Shown in pieces: positions 7,043 to 14,062 of a stretch of DNA of 38,831 nucleotides. Each line of letters opens with the position of its first letter. Position 1 is the stretch's first letter. The DNA lies in assembly GCA_041661665.1 (NCBI GenBank), contig JBAZTW010000024.1, positions 1 to 38,831 on the forward strand, written 5' to 3'. The notes beneath the pieces are model-generated. The model was not told where the DNA came from. It searched no databases and saw only the letters and a program-made list of their open reading frames with translations. Source of the DNA: GWC2-45-44 sp041661665. GTDB taxonomy: Bacteria > Planctomycetota > Phycisphaerae > Sedimentisphaerales > UBA12454. Made by a program: the position numbers and the translations under genes.

Positions 7043-8206
7043 TTATACCCTAAAATCGTCATTTAGCAATTTCGTAATCAATTGCTGTATCCGCTTTATT
7101 TCATCAGCAGTTACGATTTGTTCCAATATCTTCTTCTGCCTGTCGGTAAAGCAGACGGTTTTTTTGATGTCGAAATCGTCAACGCCGAGTTTATGCTCTA
7201 TTGCCGCGATGAGTTCCTGAACACCGCTGCCGGTTTTTGCACTGATTGCCAAACCTTTATTCGATACATCACCTGCCAAATCGCACTTATTATAAACTAC
7301 AAGTTCGTTTAATCGCCGTTCAGAGCCCAAGCGACAGCGCAGGGAGTTGTAGGGTGGGCTCTTAGCCCACGCGGTATTATCCACAACAAACAAAACCAAA
7401 TCAGAATTCTCAATCAGTTCTTTCGACAACGCCTGCGACTGCGCATCAATTGTGTTTTGAGCGATTAAATTTTCATCAAGGCCTGCGGTATCAAAAAATT
7501 CCGCCGCGATTTTTTTGAGTTTGATTTTCGCATTTAGCCAATCCCTTGTCGTGCCTGCGATGTCGCTTACGAGCGCTTTTTCCCTGCCGCAGAGATAATT
7601 AAATAACGTGCTTTTGCCGCTGTTTGGAGCGCCCGCTATAACGATTTTTGCGCCTGTTATAAAATAGCCCGCTGTTTTACTGTCCGCCAAAACCTGTTTG
7701 GCCTGTTTTTTAATATCCTCAATCTCGCCGATTTTAAGCCAGTTATTGGCCAAAGCGTGAAGCCCCGCCTTTGCCTGTTCAGCGATTATTTTTGCGCCGT
7801 CCAAAGTCGCCGCTTCCGCCCCTGCAATGTCAGCTTCAATCGCAATAGCATTATCGCCGAATTTTTCTCTGCCGAGAAAAATCATTATTTCGTTTGGCTC
7901 GATAATTTGAACATTATGCTTTTGCAGAAGAGCGAGAATGTTTTCGACGATTAGCGGATTGCCGTGGCAGTTTATACTGAAGCTGTTTTCGCTTTCACAG
8001 CCTATTACAACTTCGTCGATATTTTTTTGATTATCCACGATAAACCCATATAAAATTGAACCTGCGATAAATGGAACTGTAGGGGCAGACCTGTGTGTCT
8101 GCCCAAAAGGTTTGAAAATGGTTTTTAAAATTTCCTCTGCCCCGACCCCGGCAACTTGTATGCTCGAAATCGCCGCCGCAGTCCTCGCCGTGGTTAGCCC
8201 TGCCAT
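7043..8206 (-). CDS. mnmE: MnmE/TrmE-like tRNA-modification GTPase, shortened and carrying repeat insertions
   Basis: About 388 residues, against ~450 for typical MnmE, which with MnmG modifies U34 of certain tRNAs. The N-terminal folate-binding region is recognisable (TARTAAAISSI, SFSINCHGNPLIVENIL). The GTPase domain has G1 GAPNSGKST near 190, G2 AGTTRDW, G3 DTAGLDE and G4 NKCD near 305. The protein ends LLNDDFRV: the usual terminal helix and C-[ILV]-G-K motif with its catalytic Cys are absent. Repeat DNA lies in frame at 7321-7374 (between G3 and G4), 8079-8104 (N-terminal domain) and 8194-8222 (over the assigned start). The ATG at 8206 lies inside that last repeat and has no ribosome binding site; the frame is open to a TTG at 8287, so the start is uncertain. 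It may be a reduced lineage form or may be losing function. Confidence 0.8.
   Translation of the reverse strand: MAGLTTARTAAAISSIQVAGVGAEEILKTIFKPFGQTHRSAPTVPFIAGSILYGFIVDNQKNIDEVVIGCESENSFSINCHGNPLIVENILALLQKHNVQIIEPNEIMIFLGREKFGDNAIAIEADIAGAEAATLDGAKIIAEQAKAGLHALANNWLKIGEIEDIKKQAKQVLADSKTAGYFITGAKIVIAGAPNSGKSTLFNYLCGREKALVSDIAGTTRDWLNAKIKLKKIAAEFFDTAGLDENLIAQNTIDAQSQALSKELIENSDLVLFVVDNTAWAKSPPYNSLRCRLGSERRLNELVVYNKCDLAGDVSNKGLAISAKTGSGVQELIAAIEHKLGVDDFDIKKTVCFTDRQKKILEQIVTADEIKRIQQLITKLLNDDFRV
7321..7374. repeat. Two adjoining repeats inserted in frame inside mnmE
   Basis: CAGAGCCCAAGCGACAGCG (family also at 1, 2536, 2737 and 14993) abuts GTAGGGTGGGCTCTTAGCCC (family also at 9382 and 20066). 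Together they are 54 bp, a multiple of three, and on the minus strand add about 18 residues (TAWAKSPPYNSLRCRLGSE) between the FVVDN strand and the NKCD motif, where ordinary MnmE has no such sequence. Confidence 0.85.
8079..8104. repeat. Hairpin repeat inserted in the MnmE N-terminal domain
   Basis: GGGCAGAC (8083-8090) and GTCTGCCC (8097-8104) form a perfect 8-bp stem with a 6-base loop, in a GTAGGGGCAGACCTGTGTG context that I recognise as a dispersed bacterial repeat type. In frame it adds roughly FGQTHRSAPTV to MnmE between the IFKP and FIAGSILYGF segments. This is the only copy in the window. Confidence 0.7.
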
Positions 8207-8222
8207 CACTATGGCAGGGTTT
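8194..8222. repeat. TTAGCCC-type palindrome overlapping the mnmE start
   Basis: CCCTGCCAT, CACT, ATGGCAGGG is a perfect 9-bp stem with the same flanks (TTAGCCC...GGGTT) as the array at 13551-13710. On the minus strand it supplies the only ATG close to the expected MnmE N-terminus. Confidence 0.7.
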
Positions 8223-8246
8223 GGAATAAATGAGCGGTCTTCCAAA

Positions 8247-9092
8247 TTATGCCTTATCCTCGATATACTTTTTATATGTAAGCACAATGCCCTTTACAGC
8301 CAAATCGCTTACAAATGAATCGGCAAAATCGCAGCTCTCTTTGATAATCGGCATACCCCCGCCGGTTATAACCGTCTGCGGCCAGGTGCCGATATGCTCG
8401 GAATAAAGCCTTGTAATAGTCTCAAGAGCGCCGATTGCCGAGTAGTACAGGCCGTTGTTTATCGCTTCAGTTGTATTTCTGCCGAATGGCTTTTGTGGTG
8501 TTTGCACTTTTTCCAATTTAGGCAGAGTCGGAGCGAATCGGTTCAGCGCATCAGCGCAGGCCTCGAAGCCCGGCAGAATCGTCCCGCCGAGAAACACGCC
8601 CTTTTCGCTTACAAGGTCTATCGTTACCGCTGTCCCGAAATCGGCAACCACAACCGCGTTTTCGACAACGCTGTAAGCCGCATAAGCGCACATAATCCGG
8701 TCAACGCCGACTTTCCGAGGCTCATCGACATCGAGCTCCATCGGCAGCGGAACATCTTTGCCTATTCCTATTTCAAGAATTTTTTCGTTGAGCTGTTCTT
8801 TGAAAATCCGCCTGACGTTTTCTGTCCACTCCGATTTAACGCTCGCGACGACAATTACGCCATCACGTTTGGTTTTGTCTTTAGCCGATTTTGAAACCGG
8901 GATTTTCCCCCAGAATTTTTTGAAAATCTCGGCAAGTTTCGCCGAATCCCCGCCTGTGGTGAGCGAACCTGCCCTGAGCGAAGTCGAAGGGGTCGAACCG
9001 CCGGACGTTTTTTCTATGCCGCTCTCGATATCATCAATAAAAAGAGCCGTCGTTATATTTGTATTACCTATATCAATAGCGATTATATTCAT
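8247..9092 (-). CDS. coaX: Type III pantothenate kinase
   Basis: A 281-residue cytosolic enzyme that phosphorylates pantothenate, the first step of coenzyme A synthesis. It shows the CoaX set: the phosphate-binding DIGNTN at the N-terminus, GVDRIMCAYAAYS in the pantothenate pocket, DFGTAVTIDLV, GGTILPGFEACADAL and the late ITGGG loop. The ATG at 9092 is chosen over a GTG at 9107: GAGG lies about 9 bases before it and MNIIAIDIGNTN is the normal start. A repeat at 8953-8998 adds a Ser/Thr/Gly-rich loop (STPSTSLRAGSLTTGG) near residues 35-50. It lies between obgE and mnmE (40-bp gap to the latter). Its start codon directly abuts the inverted-repeat element at 9093-9194. Confidence 0.93.
   Translation of the reverse strand: MNIIAIDIGNTNITTALFIDDIESGIEKTSGGSTPSTSLRAGSLTTGGDSAKLAEIFKKFWGKIPVSKSAKDKTKRDGVIVVASVKSEWTENVRRIFKEQLNEKILEIGIGKDVPLPMELDVDEPRKVGVDRIMCAYAAYSVVENAVVVADFGTAVTIDLVSEKGVFLGGTILPGFEACADALNRFAPTLPKLEKVQTPQKPFGRNTTEAINNGLYYSAIGALETITRLYSEHIGTWPQTVITGGGMPIIKESCDFADSFVSDLAVKGIVLTYKKYIEDKA
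8953..8998. repeat. Repeat inserted in frame inside coaX
   Basis: CCTGTGGTGAGCGAAC followed by CCTGAGCGAAGTCGAAGG matches sequence in the intergenic gaps at 1064-1110, 10943-10965 and 15078-15099. In coaX it is translated as a flexible loop of about 15 residues not present in ordinary CoaX. Confidence 0.8.
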
Positions 9093-9194
9093 CCCGTTAG
9101 GCCTCACTTATTCTGCAAATTTGTTTAATGTACATAAACTACCTTATCCTTCACAACTTAAAAATATGGAATATTATTAAAGAGGTCTAACGGG
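9093..9194 (-). promoter_or_regulatory. Inverted-repeat element that could hide the coaX ribosome binding site
   Basis: On the transcribed (minus) strand, CCCGTTAGACCTC (9194-9182, the last codons of obgE) is complementary to GAGGCCTAACGGG (9105-9093), with one mismatch in 13. The second arm contains the GAGG Shine-Dalgarno and is followed at once by the coaX ATG. The loop is 76 bases and A/T-rich. The same arrangement is at 27370-27467. Pairing would block coaX translation unless ribosomes finishing obgE, or a ligand or protein, open it. The structure is visible; regulation is inference. Confidence 0.55.
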
Positions 9195-10310
9195 ATTCCT
9201 TCCATCGTTCAGACCTTCCTTTATGCTGGACTCAAAACTTTCCTTACTTCCCTGCTTCTCGACTTCCTGCTTCTGCTGTTCCTTATCTTCCCGAACAAAC
9301 TCGTATAACGCCTCGCAAAGCTCTTTAATGCCCTGACCTGCCACTGCGGAAATTGTGAAAACTTTGGTCTTTAACTGTTTTGTAGGGTGGGCTTTAGCCC
9401 ACGCAGTTATCTGCGTCTTCAATTTTTTAACAATTTTGCCATCGGGGTCAATATCTATTTTATTTATTACGATTACTTCCCGTTTTTTGCCGAGTTCTTT
9501 GCTGTAGCTGAGCAATTCTTTTCGGATTTTTTTATAATTATCGAGCGGCTTGCTGCCGTCAATGGGCATACAATCGAGAATATGAACGATTATTCGCGTG
9601 CGTTCGATGTGTTTCAAAAAATCGATGCCGAGGCCTGCGCCTTTATGCGCGCCTTCAATCAGGCCCGGCAAATCAGCAACGACAAATCTTCTCTCTTCGT
9701 CTAATTCGACGATTCCGAGCATCGGCTCAAGCGTCGTGAACGGATAACTCGCGACTTTAGGCCTGGCTTTTGAGCAGCGCGAAAGCAGCGTACTTTTGCC
9801 TGCGTTGGGCATTCCGACAAGGCCGATATCGGCAATCAATTTCAAAACAAGTTTGAGCTTTCGCTCCTTGCCTTCTCTGCCCAATTGAGCGCGACGCGGA
9901 GTCTGATTCGTGGAAGTTGCGAATTTCCTGTTGCCCTTGCCGCCGATTCCGCCGCGACAGATTTTAATTTTCATACCCGGCTCGTTCAGGTCGATGAGCA
10001 GCAAATCGTCCAGGTCGGTATCAAAAACCTGCGTGCCGACCGGAACGGGAATAACTAAATCCTTGCCATCCAGGCCGTATCGGTTTGCGCCGCTGCCGGG
10101 ATGGCCGTTTTCCGCAGCCCAAAGCGCCCTGCCCGCGAAATCCAAAAGCGTATTCACGTCAGGAGAAGTCTCGAAATAGACATCGCCGCCGTCGCCGCCA
10201 TCGCCGCCGTCGGGGCCGCCGTGGGGAATATATTTTTCCCGCCGAAAGGCGATGCATCCGTGTCCGCCGTTGCCGGCTTTAACCGTGATTTTTACTTCAT
10301 CTATAAACAT
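9177..10310 (-). CDS. obgE: Obg-family GTPase (ObgE/CgtA)
   Basis: A 377-residue GTPase involved in late 50S ribosome assembly. It shows the glycine-rich Obg fold (KAGNGGHGCIAFRREKYIPHG, then GGDGGDGGDV), G1 GMPNAGKST, G2 ASYPFTTLEP, G3 ADLPGLIEGAHKGAGLG, G4 NKID and G5 TISAVAGQG, and a charged tail. The ATG at 10310 is the normal Obg start (MFIDEVKITV); the 14 residues before it in a longer frame are translated repeat-like DNA. No Shine-Dalgarno is visible before it. Repeat DNA at 9382-9406 adds about 8 residues (TAWAKAHPT) between G4 and G5. It follows rpmA, as is common, but a terminator separates them. Its last codons form one arm of the inverted repeat before coaX. Confidence 0.95.
   Translation of the reverse strand: MFIDEVKITVKAGNGGHGCIAFRREKYIPHGGPDGGDGGDGGDVYFETSPDVNTLLDFAGRALWAAENGHPGSGANRYGLDGKDLVIPVPVGTQVFDTDLDDLLLIDLNEPGMKIKICRGGIGGKGNRKFATSTNQTPRRAQLGREGKERKLKLVLKLIADIGLVGMPNAGKSTLLSRCSKARPKVASYPFTTLEPMLGIVELDEERRFVVADLPGLIEGAHKGAGLGIDFLKHIERTRIIVHILDCMPIDGSKPLDNYKKIRKELLSYSKELGKKREVIVINKIDIDPDGKIVKKLKTQITAWAKAHPTKQLKTKVFTISAVAGQGIKELCEALYEFVREDKEQQKQEVEKQGSKESFESSIKEGLNDGRNPVRPL
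9382..9406. repeat. GTAGGGTGGGC hairpin repeat inserted in frame inside obgE
   Basis: GTGGGCT-TT-AGCCCAC is a perfect 7-bp stem inside a 25-bp copy of the family also seen at 7349 and 20066. It is translated as TAWAKAHPT, in a surface segment between the NKID and ISA motifs of the GTPase domain. Confidence 0.85.
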
Positions 10311-10349
10311 TTTAGGGATTAGGGTATAGACTTTAGGATATAAAATAAA

Positions 10350-10378
10350 CAAAAAAAGGATGGCAAGGCGCCATCCTT
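10350..10378 (-). terminator. Intrinsic terminator of rpmA
   Basis: Read on the minus strand, AAGGATGGC, GCCTT loop, GCCATCCTT form a 9-bp stem followed by a T-run (TTTTT and more). It lies about 25 bp past the rpmA stop and 40 bp before the obgE ATG. Confidence 0.9.
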
Positions 10379-10403
10379 AGTTTAATTCTGTCTCGAATGG
10401 AGA

Positions 10404-10640
10404 TTAGGCTTCGATGTGCACTTTTGTGCCCCTGAAACATACAACACCGTCTTTTAGAGCGAAAAGCGTGAAATCTCTGCCGATTCCGACATTGAAGCCG
10501 GGATGAAATTTCGTGCCTTTTTGACGTACAATAATTGCGCCGGTCTTGGCGATTTCACCGCCGAAAAGCTTAACGCCCCGATATTTTGGATTACTGTCTC
10601 GACCGTTTCGGCTCGAGCCTTGTCCTTTCTTATGTGCCAT
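10404..10640 (-). CDS. rpmA: 50S ribosomal protein L27
   Basis: A 78-residue large-subunit protein whose N-terminus reaches toward the peptidyl-transferase centre. It has the diagnostic MAHKKGQGSSRNGRDSNPKY start, then GVKLFGGE, RQKGTKFHPG and VGIGRDFTLFALKDG. rplU (L21), which normally precedes rpmA, is absent; the upstream 450 bp is repeat DNA, so rpmA must have its own promoter or have been cut off from rplU by rearrangement. It ends in a strong terminator. Confidence 0.97.
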   Translation of the reverse strand: MAHKKGQGSSRNGRDSNPKYRGVKLFGGEIAKTGAIIVRQKGTKFHPGFNVGIGRDFTLFALKDGVVCFRGTKVHIEA

Positions 10641-11090
10641 GTAACTACCTTTTAAAAAAGAGGTTAGCGATTTTCAGAACCATACAAAACGGTTAATTAT
10701 ACATATCCAAAACCGTTTGTCCAGAAAAATTTCCCACACCCAAAAATAAGCCAAAATACCAGTCCTGTTTCATTTAGCCCCCTGGCCTGCCAGGGGGTTC
10801 TTTTTAATCCTCCGCCCCCTGTCATTCCTCGAAGACCCCTTTGGGGAGCGCAAGCGGGAATCCATAATTTCCATCCGCCGCCCACTGTCATTTCGACCTT
10901 TTCTTGTCATTTCGACGCGCAGCGGAGAAATCCGGCGAAGCCGTCCTGAGCGAAGTCGAAGGATCTAAAAAATCTCATCGGCCGTCAGGCCGATTCCTTA
11001 AATCTTCCCTTCGGCAAGCTCAGGGCGTGAGCCTGTCGAACGCAATCTTCATTTTTCATTTTTATCCGCGAAATCCGTGGTTGCATTCAT
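10641..11090. repeat. Repeat-filled gap between rpmA and the E1 gene
   Basis: No gene is seen. The gap contains the TTAGCCCCCTGG hairpin (10775-10800), a CTGTCATTCC...GCGGGAATCC hairpin split by an insert (10818-10862), TGTCATTTCGAC...GCGGAGAAATC (10887-10931), CCTGAGCGAAGTCGAAGG (10946-10963), a split CTTCGGCAAGCTCAGG...GCCTGTCGAAC copy (11010-11041), and A/T-rich tracts. The rpmA promoter should be within 10641-10770, but no convincing -35/-10 pair was seen. Confidence 0.75.
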
Positions 11091-13496
11091 CTACTTCAGC
11101 GGCATAATGCCTTTAGCCACCGCATCAATAAAATCTTTCGGATACGGGAAAAACGCGTCTTCAATTTCGTCAGGCGGAGTAATCCAGTTCTTCGCGCCAA
11201 GCACTACCGGCGGAGCATCAAGCTCATCAAACGCCATCTGCGTAATATGTGATGCCATCGTATGCAGATAACTTCCGCGCTCGCATGCATCAGAAGCCAA
11301 CAATATCTTGTGCGTCTTCTTCACGGAATTAAGAACTTTTTCATAATTGAATGGCACAAGACTTCGCCCGTCAATTATTTCACACGACACGCCGTGCTTG
11401 CTTTCCAATTCCTTTGCCGCCGTTATCGCTCTGTATAAAGTCGAGCCGATTGTCAATATCGTCAGGTCTTTTCCTTCTTTGCGAATCGCAGGCTCGCCGA
11501 ACGCTACTTCATAAGCCCCTGCCGGAACGCCGCCTGCAGCAAATTCTTCAGCCATTCCGTACAGTCGCTGACTTTCAAAAAATATAACAGGGTCAGTCCC
11601 GCTCAATGCGGTGTACATCATACCCTTGGCATCGTAAGGTGTTACAGGGAACACAACTTTCAAGCCCGGAATATGCGTGCAAATCGATGTCCAGTCCTGA
11701 CTGTGCTGCGCGCCGTATTTGCTGCCGACCGAAACACGAACAACCACTGGCATCTTTAAAAGTCCGCCGCTCATCGACTGCCACTTGGATAATTGATTGA
11801 AAAGCTCATCGCCCGCTCTGCCCATAAAATCGCAATACATCAGCTCAACCAAAGCGCGACCGCCCTCAAGACCATATCCAACCGCGCTTCCGATAATCGC
11901 GCCTTCTGAAATAGGCGAATTAAACAATCGATGATAAGGCAATGCCTCCGTCAATCCGCGATAAACCGCAAACGCTCCGCCCCAGTCGCGATTCTCTTCG
12001 CCATAAGCAATCAGTGTCGGGTCGGTATAGAACCCGTCAAGCACCGCTTCAAAAATCGCGTCCTTTATGCCTACACAGCGGGTATCTTTAAGTCTTTCGC
12101 CGTTTTCAAAAGCGCTTCTGCTTTTGCCAATCAGACCTTTAACTCGCGGATTTTCTTCTTTGGTTATAAGCGTCTCAGGCTTTCTGCTCGTATCCATCGA
12201 CACAATTTTCTGCTCCGAGAACATCGTCCTGTCCAAAAGGCAATTCGGCTTCTTCAAATCAGCCCTCGGCGAAATCGTCAAATCAGCCGCTTTCCTGCAC
12301 GCCTTCGTAATCAAACCTTCAATCTTTTTATGAATGCCGGCTATTACATCCTGCCCGCAAACCTTCGCCTCAACCAAACTCTTTGCGAACGCCTCAATCG
12401 GGTCATGCTTCTTCCAGGCATCCAGTTCTTCCTTTTCACGATAACTGTTCTGGTCGCTTGGTGAATGCCCGCTGTAACGATATGTAATAGTATCCATCAG
12501 CACAGGACCATCGCCCTTTGCCAAAATTTCTTTCTTGCGAATTATCGCATCTGCTACCGCTAAAGGATTATACCCATCAACTCTTTCAGTATGCATCTGC
12601 TGCGGATTTATGCCTGCGCCAAGACGAGCTAAAACTTCAAAGCCCATCGTCTCGCCGTTTGGCTGGCCGCCCATCCCGTAAAAATTATTTACAAAATTGA
12701 TAATCAGCGACAGGCCGCCTCTATAAGGCTTTTCCCACAGCTTCTTATATTGGTCCATCGCAGCTAAGCAAATGCCTTCCCATACGGGCCCGCACGCGCT
12801 TGATGCGTCGCCGATGTTGGCAATTACGATACCGCTCTTCTGATTTACTTTTTTATAAATCGCCGCGCCGACCGATATATCGCCGCTGCCGCCCACAATT
12901 GCGTTATTCGGATAAACTCCGAAAGGCGGGAAAAACGCGTGCATCGAACCGCCCATGCCCTTGTTAAAACCTGCTTCTCTGCCGAATATCTCCGCCAGTG
13001 TACCGTAAAGCAGGAAATCAATTGCCAAATCCTTAACGCTTCCTTCCGCGTCTTTCTCGACGATGCGAAGACAATCGCCGTTGAAATAATTTTTCATTAT
13101 CTCCATCAGTGTCTTGTCATCTAATTTATGTATCGCTGAAAGTCCCTTGGATAAAATTTCGCTGTGACTCCTGTGGCTGCCGTAAATATGGTCGTCGATA
13201 TTAAGATGATACGCCTGTCCGACCGCCGATGCTTCCTGACCGATGGACAAATGCGCTGGGCCGTTATGAGAATACGTTATCCCGTTATATGCGCTGCGGA
13301 GTTTGATTTCGTTGAGCATATTTTCAAACGTCCTGCAAACAGTCATATCACGCTGTATTCTGATAAGGTCGTCTGCGCTGTATCGTTTAAGTTCTTCTTT
13401 AATGGTCTTTCCGTACTGATTGACTGGTATTGGCTGAAATTTTATAAAATCAGCTTTCCGTACACTTTCCGGACATACAAACTGTGACTTTGGCAT
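11091..13496 (-). CDS. Fused alpha/beta E1 component of a 2-oxoacid (pyruvate- or acetoin-type) dehydrogenase
   Basis: An 801-residue thiamine-diphosphate enzyme joining the two E1 subunits in one chain. The alpha half (about 40-400) has YGSHRSHSEILSKG and the ThDP motif GDASSACG ... NN (the third residue is Ala, not the usual Gly). The beta half (about 460-795) has the transketolase-like EGAIIGSAVGYGLEGG, ELMYCDFMGRAGDELFNQ, KYGAQHSQD and DGRSLVPF. E1 decarboxylates a 2-oxoacid, or cleaves acetoin, and passes the acyl group to lipoyl-E2. E2 and E3 are encoded divergently from 20118, separated by a regulator and a restriction gene. The substrate cannot be fixed from sequence. The Shine-Dalgarno is weak. 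A palindrome array lies about 55 bp upstream. Confidence 0.88.
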   Translation of the reverse strand: MPKSQFVCPESVRKADFIKFQPIPVNQYGKTIKEELKRYSADDLIRIQRDMTVCRTFENMLNEIKLRSAYNGITYSHNGPAHLSIGQEASAVGQAYHLNIDDHIYGSHRSHSEILSKGLSAIHKLDDKTLMEIMKNYFNGDCLRIVEKDAEGSVKDLAIDFLLYGTLAEIFGREAGFNKGMGGSMHAFFPPFGVYPNNAIVGGSGDISVGAAIYKKVNQKSGIVIANIGDASSACGPVWEGICLAAMDQYKKLWEKPYRGGLSLIINFVNNFYGMGGQPNGETMGFEVLARLGAGINPQQMHTERVDGYNPLAVADAIIRKKEILAKGDGPVLMDTITYRYSGHSPSDQNSYREKEELDAWKKHDPIEAFAKSLVEAKVCGQDVIAGIHKKIEGLITKACRKAADLTISPRADLKKPNCLLDRTMFSEQKIVSMDTSRKPETLITKEENPRVKGLIGKSRSAFENGERLKDTRCVGIKDAIFEAVLDGFYTDPTLIAYGEENRDWGGAFAVYRGLTEALPYHRLFNSPISEGAIIGSAVGYGLEGGRALVELMYCDFMGRAGDELFNQLSKWQSMSGGLLKMPVVVRVSVGSKYGAQHSQDWTSICTHIPGLKVVFPVTPYDAKGMMYTALSGTDPVIFFESQRLYGMAEEFAAGGVPAGAYEVAFGEPAIRKEGKDLTILTIGSTLYRAITAAKELESKHGVSCEIIDGRSLVPFNYEKVLNSVKKTHKILLASDACERGSYLHTMASHITQMAFDELDAPPVVLGAKNWITPPDEIEDAFFPYPKDFIDAVAKGIMPLK

Positions 13497-13550
13497 TTTT
13501 ACTTCACTTTCTTTCTAAAAAAATTAATCTTTATATTCCATATTTTTTAC

Positions 13551-13710
13551 TTAGCCCCCGGCTTTATGCCGGGGGTTCGTGCTTAGCCCCCGCACCTGTG
13601 CCGGGGGTTCGTGTTTAGCCCCCGCACCTGTGGCGGGGGTTCGTGGTTAGCCCCCGCACCTGTGGCGGGGGTTCGTGGTTAGCCCCGGCAATACTTTGCC
13701 GGGGTCATAA
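13551..13710. repeat. Five-unit palindrome array with an exact 32-bp period
   Basis: TTAGCCCC starts at 13551, 13583, 13615, 13647 and 13679. Each unit is a hairpin with a GGGGTTCGTG-type end. Arms and loops differ between units: CCCCCGGC/GCCGGGGG with loop TTTAT in unit 1; CCCCCGC/GCGGGGG with loop ACCTGTG in units 3 and 4; CCCCGGCAA/TTGCCGGGG in unit 5. Complementarity is kept despite the changes. There are no spacers, so this is not CRISPR. It lies in the E1-DeoR gap, 55 bp upstream of E1. Confidence 0.9.
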
Positions 13711-13786
13711 AATCTCATCGGCAAAGCCGATTCCACATTCTGTCTTCTGTATTCTATATTCTTTTTTTCTTTACTTCCCTGCTTCC

Positions 13787-13907
13787 TTACTTCCCTTCAA
13801 CTATCCCTATTTCCTCCGGCGTTAATCCGTACAATTCATAAACCAATTTATCTATCCTGTCATCCGTCGCCGCTATCTGACGCTCAATCCGCGTCTTCTC
13901 TTCAGGA
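13787..13907 (-). pseudogene. 3' remnant of a second Type IIG restriction-modification gene
   Basis: The minus strand encodes EEKTRIERQIAATDDR, then IDKLVYELYGLTPEEIGIVE, GK and a stop at 13787-13789. This is the typical C-terminus of Eco57I-like enzymes. The last 53 bp match the intact gene's 3' end (from 15609) at about 50 positions, but the segment before differs, so it comes from a related gene. The 3' flank (AAGCCGATTCCACATTCTG and TTCTGTATTCT) is also shared. Upstream of about 13907 the gene is replaced by repeat DNA (ATCCGCGTAATCAGCG). Confidence 0.8.
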
Positions 13908-14062
13908 TTCTTTATCCGCGCAATCCGCGTAATCAGCGTTTAAATAAATCCAAATCTCATCGGCCACCCGTCCTCCGTAGTCTGCCGCAGCAGACGAAGG
14001 ATGGATTGCCGATTCCACCTTCTACCTCCTATCTTCTATCTTCTACCTTCTACCTTCTATCC

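Noticed and set aside
13551..13710. CRISPR array
   Set aside because: The period is regular but each 32-bp unit is one hairpin with no unique spacers, and no cas gene is near.
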